A DNA stretch of 5,013 nucleotides. It comes from Spirochaetaceae bacterium. GTDB taxonomy: Bacteria > Spirochaetota > Spirochaetia > Treponematales > Breznakiellaceae. Each line of letters starts with the position of its first letter. Within the stretch, counting starts at the first letter, position 1. The translations under genes and the position numbers were made by a program. Of this stretch, positions 1 to 4,974 are shown piece after piece. The stretch spans positions 1-5,013 of the forward strand of contig JAIRTD010000167.1 in the NCBI GenBank assembly GCA_031255115.1, read 5' to 3'. The notes under the pieces are model-generated. The model had not been told where the DNA came from, did not search any database, and was given only the letters and a program-made list of their open reading frames with translations.

Positions 1-518
1 TTGGTGAGGTTATAGGTGCTGATGATTTCAGCCTCGGTCGGGGTGGTAATGCTGTCAAAAATGTTCCGCTTTTGGCTGAACAGGTATTTCTGCACTGTGG
101 CCTGGCGCTTGAGCTGGTCCCTGAATCCGGCTACATCAAGGCCCGATTCGTTCCGTACCGCCTGTTCAAACTCCGCGTCGGTAGGCGGCCTTCCCCCAAG
201 GTTCCGGGCAAGAACGGCCCTGAGCTGTTGAAGCTGCTGATTGACCTCGGCGTCGCTGACAAAGAGGTTGTCCCGTTCGGCGGCCTGGAGGGCGAGTTTT
301 TCGTTGATCATTACATCCAGCACCTGGCGTCTTTCCGCGGGAGTAAGAGCCCTGCCGGCGGTCTGCTCGGCGCGCTCGACCTCGGAACGAAGCTGCTTAA
401 CCGTGATGGGTTCACTTCGGGTAAGCCGTACTATGGCGACAGGCTGCAGATCAGACTGTGCAAAGGCGCTGCCGGAAAAAATGCCCAAAAGGGCCAAAAA
501 AGGTAGTATCCGCTTCAT
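1..518 (-). CDS. SurA-like periplasmic chaperone / peptidyl-prolyl isomerase, N-terminal part (runs off window)
   Basis: Only the first 172 codons are present; the frame stays open to base 1. Residues 1-20 form a classical Sec signal peptide: Lys-Arg at 2-3, a hydrophobic core, and a likely signal peptidase I site after SAFA, before Gln21. The mature part is helical and charged. Residues about 35-150 fit the SurA N-terminal chaperone domain: TVKQLRSEVERAE, then LTPAERRQVLDVMINEKLALQAA, where family members carry the R-x-x-hLxxhI-x-x-x-L-hh-Q-x-A pattern, then SDAEVNQQL and FRDQLKRQATVQKYL. The parvulin PPIase domain expected downstream lies outside the window, so catalysis cannot be judged. 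Expected role: exported chaperone/foldase for outer-membrane proteins. The ATG at 518 is chosen because the signal peptide begins there and AAGGA lies 4 nt upstream. It follows alaS on the same strand, with a probable terminator between them. Confidence 0.85.
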   Translation of the reverse strand, partial: MKRILPFLALLGIFSGSAFAQSDLQPVAIVRLTRSEPITVKQLRSEVERAEQTAGRALTPAERRQVLDVMINEKLALQAAERDNLFVSDAEVNQQLQQLRAVLARNLGGRPPTDAEFEQAVRNESGLDVAGFRDQLKRQATVQKYLFSQKRNIFDSITTPTEAEIISTYNLT

Positions 519-530
519 ATAATCCTTATA
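519..530 (-). promoter_or_regulatory. Shine-Dalgarno of the SurA-like gene, overlapping a possible -10 hexamer
   Basis: On the minus strand AAGGA occupies 527-523, 4 nt before the ATG at 518. This is a recognisable but closely spaced ribosome-binding site. The overlapping hexamer TATAAG (530-525) resembles a -10 element and starts exactly 12 nt before the ATG, as do the hexamers in front of alaS and the lipoprotein gene. No good -35 was found 16-18 nt further upstream, so the ribosome-binding-site reading is favoured here. Confidence 0.5.
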
Positions 531-584
531 AAAACTAAAAAGCTGCCAGGTTACGGCGTCCAAGTCCCTTGACTCAGACCCGGC
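530..584 (-). terminator. Probable intrinsic terminator of alaS (hairpin plus interrupted T-tract)
   Basis: On the minus strand an outer 5-bp stem (584-580 with 549-545, one G-U) encloses a 9-bp stem (579-571 with 566-558, two G-U) closed by a 4-nt AAGG loop. An 8-nt bulge lies on the 3' side at 557-550. The hairpin is followed closely by AGC and then two T5 runs (541-537 and 534-530) separated by AG. It lies 73 nt past the alaS stop and just before the SurA-like start. That fits either termination of alaS or an attenuator in the leader of the next gene. The bulge and wobbles make it moderate rather than strong. Confidence 0.5.
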
Positions 585-598
585 AAACAGACCCTGGT

Positions 599-616
599 TT
601 ACCCCATTCGGGGCAA
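599..616 (-). other. Small hairpin in the alaS 3' region
   Basis: A CCCC/GGGG stem with a 4-nt loop, extended by one wobble and two A-T pairs on the minus strand (7 bp in total), lies 41 nt after the alaS stop. No T-tract follows, so it is not a terminator by itself. It could stabilise the 3' end or be incidental. The rest of the 519-656 intergenic stretch shows no gene. Confidence 0.3.
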
Positions 617-656
617 TCGCTGTCAAACCCCTTCTATTATAAGCGTTTAGCAGGTC

Positions 657-1856
657 CTATTCCAGTACCGCCCTGATACGCCTGACCCCGGCCGAGGACG
701 ACTGTTCTTTTTGGATTTTGAACGTTCCCATGCCGCCGGTATGCTCCACATGGGGGCCGCCGCAGACTTCCCTGGAGAAGAAATCCTCAGAGGATTTTCC
801 GACGGTATAGACTTTGACCTGGCTTTCGTATTTCTCGCCAAAAAGGGCTATGGCCCCTGATGCTGTAGCCTCGTCAAGGCTCATCACCGTCATGGTAACG
901 GGAAGGTCCTGCTTTATCGCCTCGTTGACAAGGCTTTCAACCTTTTTAAGCTCATCAGGGCTCAACGGCGCCGGATGGGAAAAATCAAAGCGCATGCGCT
1001 CGGCGGTGATATTGGAACCCTTTTGGGCCACATGGTCCCCCAGGACCATGCGCAGGGCCCTGTGGAGGAGATGGGTAGCGGTATGGTATTTAACCGCCAT
1101 TTCTCCCTGGTCTCCCAGGCCGCCCTTAAAGACCTGGCCGCCCTGGGAACGGGAAAGTTCCTGATGTTTCCTGAAGGCTTCGTCAAATTCCCCCCGGTTG
1201 ACTTTCATGCCGTTTTCGGCGGCAAGTTCCTCGCTAAGCTCGATGGGAAAACCGTAGGTATCGTAGAGCTTAAAAGCCAGCCGGCCTGACATGATTTTTC
1301 TTGGATCTTTAAGCAGATTGGGGAGGAGCTTCTCAAATTCATGCTCGCCTTTTTGCAGGGTCTCAAGAAATTTCTTTTCTTCGCCGTCAAGTTCTTCGAT
1401 AACGCGGGCCTGGTTTTCTTTGAGCTCAGGATAGGGTCCCTTGAATTTTTCTATCACCGCCCTGGCTATGGGGGAGAGCATATTGGCATTACCTTCACCC
1501 AGGCCCAGCTTGCGGCCGTGGCGCACTGCCCGGCGTATGAGGCGGCGGAGCACATAACCCGCGCCTACGTTGGAAGGGCTGGGCGCTTTTGGATCTCCCA
1601 GTATAAAGGTTGAAGAGCGCACATGGTCCGCAATGATACGCACAGAGCGGTCCTGTTCGGCATCGCTTCCGTACCGGTACGCGCCGCCTGGAATGTCCTG
1701 TTCTATAGCTTCAATAACGGGCCGGAAAATCTCGGTGTCGTAGACTGAGCTTTGCCCGTTGAGTATGGTAATGGTACGTTCTATGCCCATACCCGTGTCA
1801 ACGCATTTCCTGGCCAGAGGTATGTATTCGCCCTCGGCGTTTTTGTTGTACTGCAT
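657..1856 (-). CDS. alaS: AlaRS C-terminal piece: motif 3, tRNA-binding and editing domains
   Basis: This is the open part downstream of the stop from its first ATG (399 codons). The 23 codons between the stop and this ATG (1925-1857) are also in frame and clearly AlaRS: a cysteine cluster, then GKWLEIWNDVF. The ATG is therefore an internal methionine of the full enzyme (the F-M-Q-Y-N stretch), not an evolved start. The only upstream purine stretch, GGAA, is about 10 nt away, so re-initiation here would be inefficient. The editing site keeps HxxxH and CxxxH, with CGGPH in place of the more common CGGTH. The C-terminus RRIRAVLE follows directly on the editing domain. Confidence 0.75.
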   Translation of the reverse strand: MQYNKNAEGEYIPLARKCVDTGMGIERTITILNGQSSVYDTEIFRPVIEAIEQDIPGGAYRYGSDAEQDRSVRIIADHVRSSTFILGDPKAPSPSNVGAGYVLRRLIRRAVRHGRKLGLGEGNANMLSPIARAVIEKFKGPYPELKENQARVIEELDGEEKKFLETLQKGEHEFEKLLPNLLKDPRKIMSGRLAFKLYDTYGFPIELSEELAAENGMKVNRGEFDEAFRKHQELSRSQGGQVFKGGLGDQGEMAVKYHTATHLLHRALRMVLGDHVAQKGSNITAERMRFDFSHPAPLSPDELKKVESLVNEAIKQDLPVTMTVMSLDEATASGAIALFGEKYESQVKVYTVGKSSEDFFSREVCGGPHVEHTGGMGTFKIQKEQSSSAGVRRIRAVLE

Positions 1857-1909
1857 GAATACGTCGTTCCAGATTTCGAGCCACTTGCCGCAGGAACAGC
1901 CCGGAGCGC

Positions 1910-1970
1910 AGTCAGGGCCGCAGGGTTACCGGCCCATGTCTATAAACATTTCGGAGTCAGGGCCGCAGGG
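1910..1970. repeat. 16-bp direct repeat inside alaS, 45 nt apart, bordering the stop codon
   Basis: AGTCAGGGCCGCAGGG occurs at 1910-1925 and 1955-1970, offset by 45 nt (15 codons, in frame). It encodes P-C-G-P-D twice, once in the universal GPCGPD loop and once at the start of a cysteine cluster. The TAA begins at the base adjoining the first copy. Confidence 0.9.
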
Positions 1971-2477
1971 GCCGGTGGTTCCCGCAGGACCCCACCAGTT
2001 GTCCTCCCTGGGACGGTAACTGATACGCTCTTCGGGAATGCCAAGCCGCCGCCATACTTCGGCTGATTCGTCATCTTTGGGCACGGCGCCTTCTCCGGCA
2101 AAAACCGTAACGCCCAGCTTTTCGACCGGTATGCCAAGCCATTGGGGAGATGTGAGAAACTCATAACTCATCTCGATGGCCCCTTCCTTAAAATAATCCC
2201 CCAGAGACCAGTTCCCCAGCATTTCAAAAAAGGTAAGATGACTCGGATCGCCCACTGCGTCTATATCGCCGGTACGTATACACTTTTGGTAATCGGTCAG
2301 CCTTGTTCCCGCGGGATGGGCCTCGCCCAAAAGGTAGGGAACCAGCGGATGCATGCCCGCCGTAGTAAACAGCACCGTAGGGTCGTTGTCGGGAATCAGC
2401 GATTTACCCTGAATCTGTGTGTGCCCCCTGGACTTAAAGAATGCAATGTATTTGGAGCGTAATTCGTCTGCAGTCAT
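1926..2477 (-). CDS. alaS: AlaRS N-terminal piece: aminoacylation core through motif 2
   Basis: This is the 183-codon piece before the stop. The start [19 protein letters not shown] is the usual beginning of bacterial AlaRS, so the ATG at 2477 is well supported although no Shine-Dalgarno sequence precedes it. It contains the ATP/alanine-binding region ([29 protein letters not shown]; motif 2) and the conserved GPCGPDSE at 169-176. It ends at MGR just after FID. On its own it lacks motif 3 and should not be able to activate alanine unless the downstream piece is supplied in trans. Confidence 0.8.
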   Translation of the reverse strand: MTADELRSKYIAFFKSRGHTQIQGKSLIPDNDPTVLFTTAGMHPLVPYLLGEAHPAGTRLTDYQKCIRTGDIDAVGDPSHLTFFEMLGNWSLGDYFKEGAIEMSYEFLTSPQWLGIPVEKLGVTVFAGEGAVPKDDESAEVWRRLGIPEERISYRPREDNWWGPAGTTGPCGPDSEMFIDMGR

Positions 2478-2512
2478 ACTACAATAATACCGAAAACCAA
2501 AAGAACAGTAAA
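2478..2512 (-). promoter_or_regulatory. Promoter of alaS, possibly giving a leaderless mRNA
   Basis: On the minus strand TTTACT (2512-2507; 4 of 6 to TTGACA) and TATTAT (2489-2484; 5 of 6 to TATAAT) are separated by the ideal 17 nt. Only 6 nt lie between the -10 and the alaS ATG, so a start 7 nt after the -10 falls on the A of the ATG. No Shine-Dalgarno is visible, which agrees with a leaderless transcript. This promoter would separate alaS from the upstream pair of genes. Confidence 0.55.
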
Positions 2513-2585
2513 GCGCACGACAAGGGCCCTTTGGAGCCGCTTTGCCGCGGGCCAGCCTTTTATACTCCCTGATATTTTCAAAAAG

Positions 2586-3650
2586 TCAGGAATAGCCCTG
2601 TACAAAGCCGCTTTTCCAGTGCCAGACCGGGACGGAAAGTTCAGACGAGAAAGGATTTGTTTTGTTAAAATCAGGGCACCAGGCAGAGTCCTGTACCAGT
2701 TCCTGGTAAAAACCGTCTTCGATACCATAGGAATCAAGCCAGCCGAGTACGGTTTTGTATTCCCGCTCGTTTACAAAACGCCCGGGCGCTCCCCCAAAGG
2801 CGGCGTTTTCTAAACCGGTTCGGTCTCTCCCGCGCACCGCTTCTCTTGCAGCCTCCGCAGTCTTCACGGCAGTCCCGGCAGTCTTCGCGGCCGCTTCCCC
2901 TGCGGCCCCGGCGTCTCCCGCAAGCGGCGTATACTGGGTCATCACCGAAAGAAGGGCCCTGCCCTGCGCGTGTCCGGCAAACCAGCGTATGACTTTTTCG
3001 GAACTTTCAAGATACCCCGGAAGCACAAGATGGCGTATAATGACCCCTTTTTGCAGTAGCCCGTCTGAATACTCGAGACTGCCCTGCATGTCCAGCATGG
3101 CGAGTATGGCTTTTGCGGCCGCGTCAGGATAATCAGGCGCCTTAAAAAAGCGGGCCGCAAGATCAGTGTCCAGGGTCTTGAGATCAGGAAGCCATACATC
3201 AACCGCGCCGCGCAGAGAAAAAAGAGTTTTGGGGTTTTCGTAGGCCGAAGAATTCCACAGAACAGGAAGGTCAAGACCGGCCTCGCGGGCAGCGGCTATA
3301 CCTTCCCGCAACAGGAGCGGGGCGTGGCTTCCCGTAACAATATTGATATTTTCCGCGCCTCTTTGTTTAAGGGCAAAAAAAATGGCGACAAGTTCATCCT
3401 GGGATATTGGCCTTCCCATACCTTTTTGGGAGATCTGATAATTCTGGCAGAACACGCAGCCCAGAGTACAACCCGAAACAAAGACCGTGCCCGAACCGCC
3501 CCTGCCGCATAACGGCGGCTCTTCGCCCCGGTGTATGGAAGCCGAGGCAATACGAAGTTCAGCCGTCTCCCCGCAGAACCCCCGCTTTCCCGCAAGCCGC
3601 TCCGCGCCGCAGCAACGGGGACAGAGCATGCAGAAACGAAGATCATCCAT
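2586..3650 (-). CDS. pflX: Radical SAM protein, PflX type (pyruvate formate-lyase activase homologue, COG1313)
   Basis: 354 residues. The radical SAM cluster motif CTLGCVFC supplies Cys61, Cys65 and Cys68 for a [4Fe-4S] cluster that binds S-adenosylmethionine. Before it lies the family's cysteine-rich N-terminus (Cys7, Cys10, Cys13, Cys14, Cys26, Cys48; CPRxC and KRGFCGE), which may hold a second metal site. After it come QNYQIS, NINIVTGSHAP at about 101-111, VLWNSSAYE, VDVWLPDLKT and VIIRHLVLPGYLESS, all typical of the COG1313 barrel, then MTQYTPL and a C-terminal domain with GFYQEL and CPDFNKTNPFSSE. The substrate of this family is not established; homology to glycyl-radical activases suggests radical-based modification. 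Residues 244-290 are an alanine-rich insertion not expected in the family. The ATG at 3650 follows the lipoprotein stop by 7 nt, with TAG in frame not far upstream and no strong Shine-Dalgarno, so translational coupling is likely. Confidence 0.85.
   Translation of the reverse strand: MDDLRFCMLCPRCCGAERLAGKRGFCGETAELRIASASIHRGEEPPLCGRGGSGTVFVSGCTLGCVFCQNYQISQKGMGRPISQDELVAIFFALKQRGAENINIVTGSHAPLLLREGIAAAREAGLDLPVLWNSSAYENPKTLFSLRGAVDVWLPDLKTLDTDLAARFFKAPDYPDAAAKAILAMLDMQGSLEYSDGLLQKGVIIRHLVLPGYLESSEKVIRWFAGHAQGRALLSVMTQYTPLAGDAGAAGEAAAKTAGTAVKTAEAAREAVRGRDRTGLENAAFGGAPGRFVNEREYKTVLGWLDSYGIEDGFYQELVQDSAWCPDFNKTNPFSSELSVPVWHWKSGFVQGYS
2781..2921 (-). repeat. Alanine-rich insertion in the pflX-like gene with an imperfect 21-nt repeat
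   Basis: This encodes residues 244-290 between MTQYTPL and the RFVNEREYKTVLGWLD helix, where homologues normally have a short connector. Composition is dominated by Ala, Gly, Thr and charged residues. GCAGTCTTC-N-CGGC occurs at 2857-2870 and 2878-2891 (13 of 14 identical, 21 nt apart). It gives a seven-residue repeat, KTAGTAV then KTAEAAR, suggesting growth by slippage. Confidence 0.6.
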
Positions 3651-3657
3651 CAGGGTA

Positions 3658-4458
3658 TCATTCGCCTACGGTAATGGTAAAAAGATTGCTTAGATCAAAC
3701 GCGCCCTGTTCAGAGTTCTTTTGTACGACCTCGCCCTGCATCCTGGAGACAAATTCCCCGGCAAGTTCCTCTATGGTGGTCTTGAGCAGGCCGAAAAATT
3801 CTTCGCCGTTATAGCCGCCCGAACTAACGGCGATGGCTTCCCTGCTTCGCGCGGAAAGGGTCTTTGAATACCAAACCTTGCCGCTGGCCGCATCGGTCAG
3901 GGTAAGGGCCATGGAAACGACGGCCCGCATTCTTCCGCTCTTTCCTATACCTGAGGCAATGTCCTTGGTAAAGTTAAACTCCACAGCCATGAGGCTTACA
4001 GCCCCGGTTTCCGCGGCCAGAGCAGCGGCAAATCCCTTGTCCCTGGCCGAAACATACCGGTACCCCGGCGGCGTAACAAAGCCCCGCCTGACAGCCCGGT
4101 CGTCAACCCTCGCGGCCTGATACGAAGCAGCGCCGAACACCCGGTCCCGGTCAACATAGACTATACCGGAACGCCGCATAACTTCGTAAACAAGCGCCTC
4201 AGCCTCGCCGATAAAACCCTCGGCAAAACTTACATAATCGGCGCCTTCGATCTGGTTAAGCCGCACACCCAGCACATCCCTGAGAAAATCACCGTCTTGC
4301 TGCGGGGATTTTTTTTCGTCCGTCCAGTGAATGTCATTATTGGAACGCAGGGCAACCAGGGCCACCGGCTCACGATTTACCCCGCCCACCGGCGAACTCG
4401 CACAAGCGGCGCAGAGAAAAAGAACCACCGGCACAATAGCAATGATTTTCGGTTTCAT
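3658..4458 (-). CDS. Putative lipoprotein of unknown function
   Basis: 266 residues from the ATG at 4458. The N-terminus MKPKIIAIVPVVLFLCAAC is a lipoprotein signal: charged start, hydrophobic core, and Cys19 as probable lipidation site with Ala17-Ala18 before it. Cys16 at the -3 position departs from the Leu-rich E. coli lipobox but is within the looseness of spirochaete lipoboxes. SSP follows the cysteine. The mature part alternates predicted helices and strands; AVSLMAVEFNF and RMRAVVSMALTLTDAASGKVWYSKTL look like beta-strands of a CsgG/LpoB-like fold, but this is resemblance only. No catalytic motif is seen. It is expected to be membrane-anchored on the periplasmic or outer face. The frame stays open to an ATG at 4674, but that start would bury the signal peptide 72 residues in, so it is rejected. 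It overlaps nothing and precedes the pflX-like gene by 7 nt. Confidence 0.75.
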   Translation of the reverse strand: MKPKIIAIVPVVLFLCAACASSPVGGVNREPVALVALRSNNDIHWTDEKKSPQQDGDFLRDVLGVRLNQIEGADYVSFAEGFIGEAEALVYEVMRRSGIVYVDRDRVFGAASYQAARVDDRAVRRGFVTPPGYRYVSARDKGFAAALAAETGAVSLMAVEFNFTKDIASGIGKSGRMRAVVSMALTLTDAASGKVWYSKTLSARSREAIAVSSGGYNGEEFFGLLKTTIEELAGEFVSRMQGEVVQKNSEQGAFDLSNLFTITVGE

Positions 4459-4470
4459 ACGGTAAGTATA
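4459..4470 (-). promoter_or_regulatory. -10-like hexamer directly before the lipoprotein start
   Basis: TATACT (4470-4465; 5 of 6 to TATAAT) ends 6 nt before the ATG, the same spacing as at alaS. Transcription from it would begin at or next to the ATG. There is no Shine-Dalgarno at a useful distance and no convincing -35 at 16-18 nt, so the call rests on the hexamer and its position. Confidence 0.35.
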
Positions 4471-4556
4471 CCCCGTCGCGCCGGTAAAAGGAAGAGGTAA
4501 ATTCTTAAACGACAAGGCCCGTCCCTTTGCAAGCCACAGACACGGTAAGGCAAAAG

Positions 4557-4626
4557 GGGGGAGCGCCGCCTCGTCAAGCCCGCCCTTGCCGGCTTTGTGT
4601 TCCCCGCATAGCTTGACGGCTCCCCC
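4557..4626. repeat. GC-rich imperfect inverted repeat upstream of the lipoprotein gene
   Basis: The left arm (GGGGGAGC at 4557-4564 and CGTCAAGC at 4572-4579) pairs with the right arm (GCTTGACG at 4611-4618 and GCTCCCCC at 4619-4626). This gives 16 bp in all, with a 7-nt bulge on the left and a 31-nt loop. Read on the minus strand, the stem is followed by CTTTTG, a weak T-run. It could be a structured leader, a weak terminator or part of a dispersed repeat. The surrounding 4459-4680 stretch (about 63% GC) has no other supported feature; the open frame through it looks like a by-product of composition. Confidence 0.45.
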
Positions 4627-4681
4627 GCCCGGCAACAGCGCGCAAGGCATGTTGAACCGCCGCCTGAACCACAACCGGCTT

Positions 4682-4712
4682 ATTCTCTGACAATTTGAAA
4701 TTGTCAGAGAAT
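4682..4712. repeat. Perfect 15-bp palindrome with a single central base
   Basis: The left arm 4682-4696 (ATTCTCTGACAATTT) is exactly complementary to the right arm 4698-4712 around G4697. It begins where GC content drops. It could be an operator half-site pair, a cruciform, or, in RNA, a stem with a 3-5 nt loop. No T-tract follows on either strand, so it is not a standard terminator. Confidence 0.85.
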
Positions 4713-4716
4713 TCCG

Positions 4717-4746
4717 ATTATAAGTGTTTGTCAGGTAAGGAATTAA
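4717..4746 (-). promoter_or_regulatory. Candidate minus-strand promoter between two palindromes
   Basis: A perfect TATAAT lies at 4722-4717 on the minus strand, with only a weak -35 (TTAATT, 4746-4741, 18-nt spacer). Its predicted start near 4710 falls inside the first palindrome, and its upstream half lies inside the second. It would read toward the lipoprotein gene with a leader of about 250 nt containing the GC-rich inverted repeat. Confidence 0.35.
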
Positions 4747-4767
4747 CTAATTCCACACCTGACAAAC
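4726..4767. repeat. Long interrupted palindrome (11 bp + 7 bp)
   Basis: The outer arms GTTTGTCAGGT (4726-4736) and ACCTGACAAAC (4757-4767) pair perfectly. After a 2-by-2 mismatch the inner arms GGAATTA (4739-4745) and TAATTCC (4748-4754) also pair perfectly around AC. It shares the CTGACAA heptamer with the preceding palindrome. Confidence 0.85.
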
Positions 4768-4787
4768 TCAAATCTATGGAGTATAAA
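4759..4787 (+). promoter_or_regulatory. Candidate plus-strand promoter (CTGACA-17-TATAAA)
   Basis: CTGACA (4759-4764; 5 of 6) and TATAAA (4782-4787; 5 of 6) are separated by 17 nt. The -35 lies in the right arm of the long palindrome, so a protein bound there would block it. No gene of useful length follows before the next promoter; the product might be a short RNA or a leader. Confidence 0.4.
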
Positions 4788-4837
4788 AAGAACCTAAATC
4801 CGTTACGTTTAAATATTCCCAAAGGGATTATAGGCGC

Positions 4838-4865
4838 AATGCGTTTATAGTAAGTTATGCGCAAT
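4838..4865. other. Possible Xer/dif-like or tyrosine-recombinase core site
   Basis: Two 11-bp inverted arms, AATGCGTTTAT (4838-4848) and TTATGCGCAAT (4855-4865), flank a 6-bp spacer AGTAAG. The arms match at 7 of 11 positions. The right arm on the minus strand contains TGCGCATAA, identical to that stretch of the XerC-binding arm of E. coli dif as I remember it. The size and 11-6-11 layout are those of a Xer site, but the other arm is poor. Nearby, GCGCAAT[GA]CG is repeated directly at 4834-4843 and 4859-4868. Confidence 0.3.
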
Positions 4866-4940
4866 ACGGCCTAAATTGATTGAAAAATTATATAAAACAG
4901 TCGTCAATAAATTGTTCTGAAAGGTATTAGAAATAATGGC

Positions 4941-4969
4941 TTGACATTTATAAAAAACAATTGTATAAA
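4941..4969 (+). promoter_or_regulatory. Strong sigma70-type promoter reading out of the window
   Basis: A perfect TTGACA at 4941-4946 and TATAAA at 4964-4969 (5 of 6) are separated by exactly 17 nt. An inverted repeat ATTTATA (4946-4952) / TATAAAT (4964-4970) overlaps both hexamers and could be an operator. The predicted start is about 4976, so the gene it serves lies beyond 5013. Confidence 0.65.
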
Positions 4970-4974
4970 TCAAC

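Larger units (their letters stand above)
657..2477 (-). pseudogene. alaS: Alanyl-tRNA synthetase gene interrupted by one in-frame stop (TAA at 1926-1928)
   Basis: Read through the stop, this is one continuous frame of 606 sense codons plus the interrupting TAA at codon 184. The enzyme charges tRNA-Ala with alanine in the cytoplasm. Domains in merged numbering: class II catalytic core about 1-250, with motif 2 at about 82-98 ([15 protein letters not shown]) and motif 3 at about 228-240 (TGMGIERTITILNG); tRNA-binding helices about 300-400 (LRRLIRRAVRHGRKLG); and editing domain about 460-606, with HTATH at 465-469 and CGGPH at 572-576 supplying the zinc ligands. The protein stops just after the editing domain and lacks the C-terminal C-Ala domain of E. 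coli-type enzymes. As I recall, about 600 residues is normal for treponemal AlaRS, so the 3' end is probably not a truncation. Because alaS is normally essential and the frame is otherwise undamaged, a sequencing error, readthrough or very recent mutation is likelier than an old pseudogene. Confidence 0.85.

Noticed and set aside
72..506. Plus-strand 144-codon open frame
   Set aside because: It lies antisense to the SurA-like gene, which has a signal peptide and family pattern. This frame has no recognisable domain and no ribosome-binding site.
2521..2570. Intrinsic terminator after the radical SAM gene
   Set aside because: Short GC palindromes (CCGC/GCGG and AAGGGCCCTT) are present, but neither is followed by a T-tract.
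2474..2737. Minus-strand 87-codon frame ending in a hydrophobic tail upstream of alaS
   Set aside because: It largely overlaps the 3' end of the radical SAM gene in another frame and runs over the alaS promoter; the hydrophobic tail comes from T-rich promoter DNA.
2755..3132. Plus-strand 125-codon Ala/Ser/Pro-rich open frame
   Set aside because: It is antisense to the radical SAM gene; its low-complexity composition mirrors the Ala-rich insertion on the real strand.
4459..4674. 72-codon N-terminal extension of the lipoprotein
   Set aside because: The lipoprotein signal peptide begins at 4458; the extension is Pro/Gly/Ala-rich and would place the signal internally. A separate small protein cannot be excluded but has no support.
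4726..4873. Integron attC site
   Set aside because: GTTATGC at 4855-4861 is suggestive, but it does not fit GTTRRRY, and no paired RYYYAAC box at a suitable distance was found on either strand.
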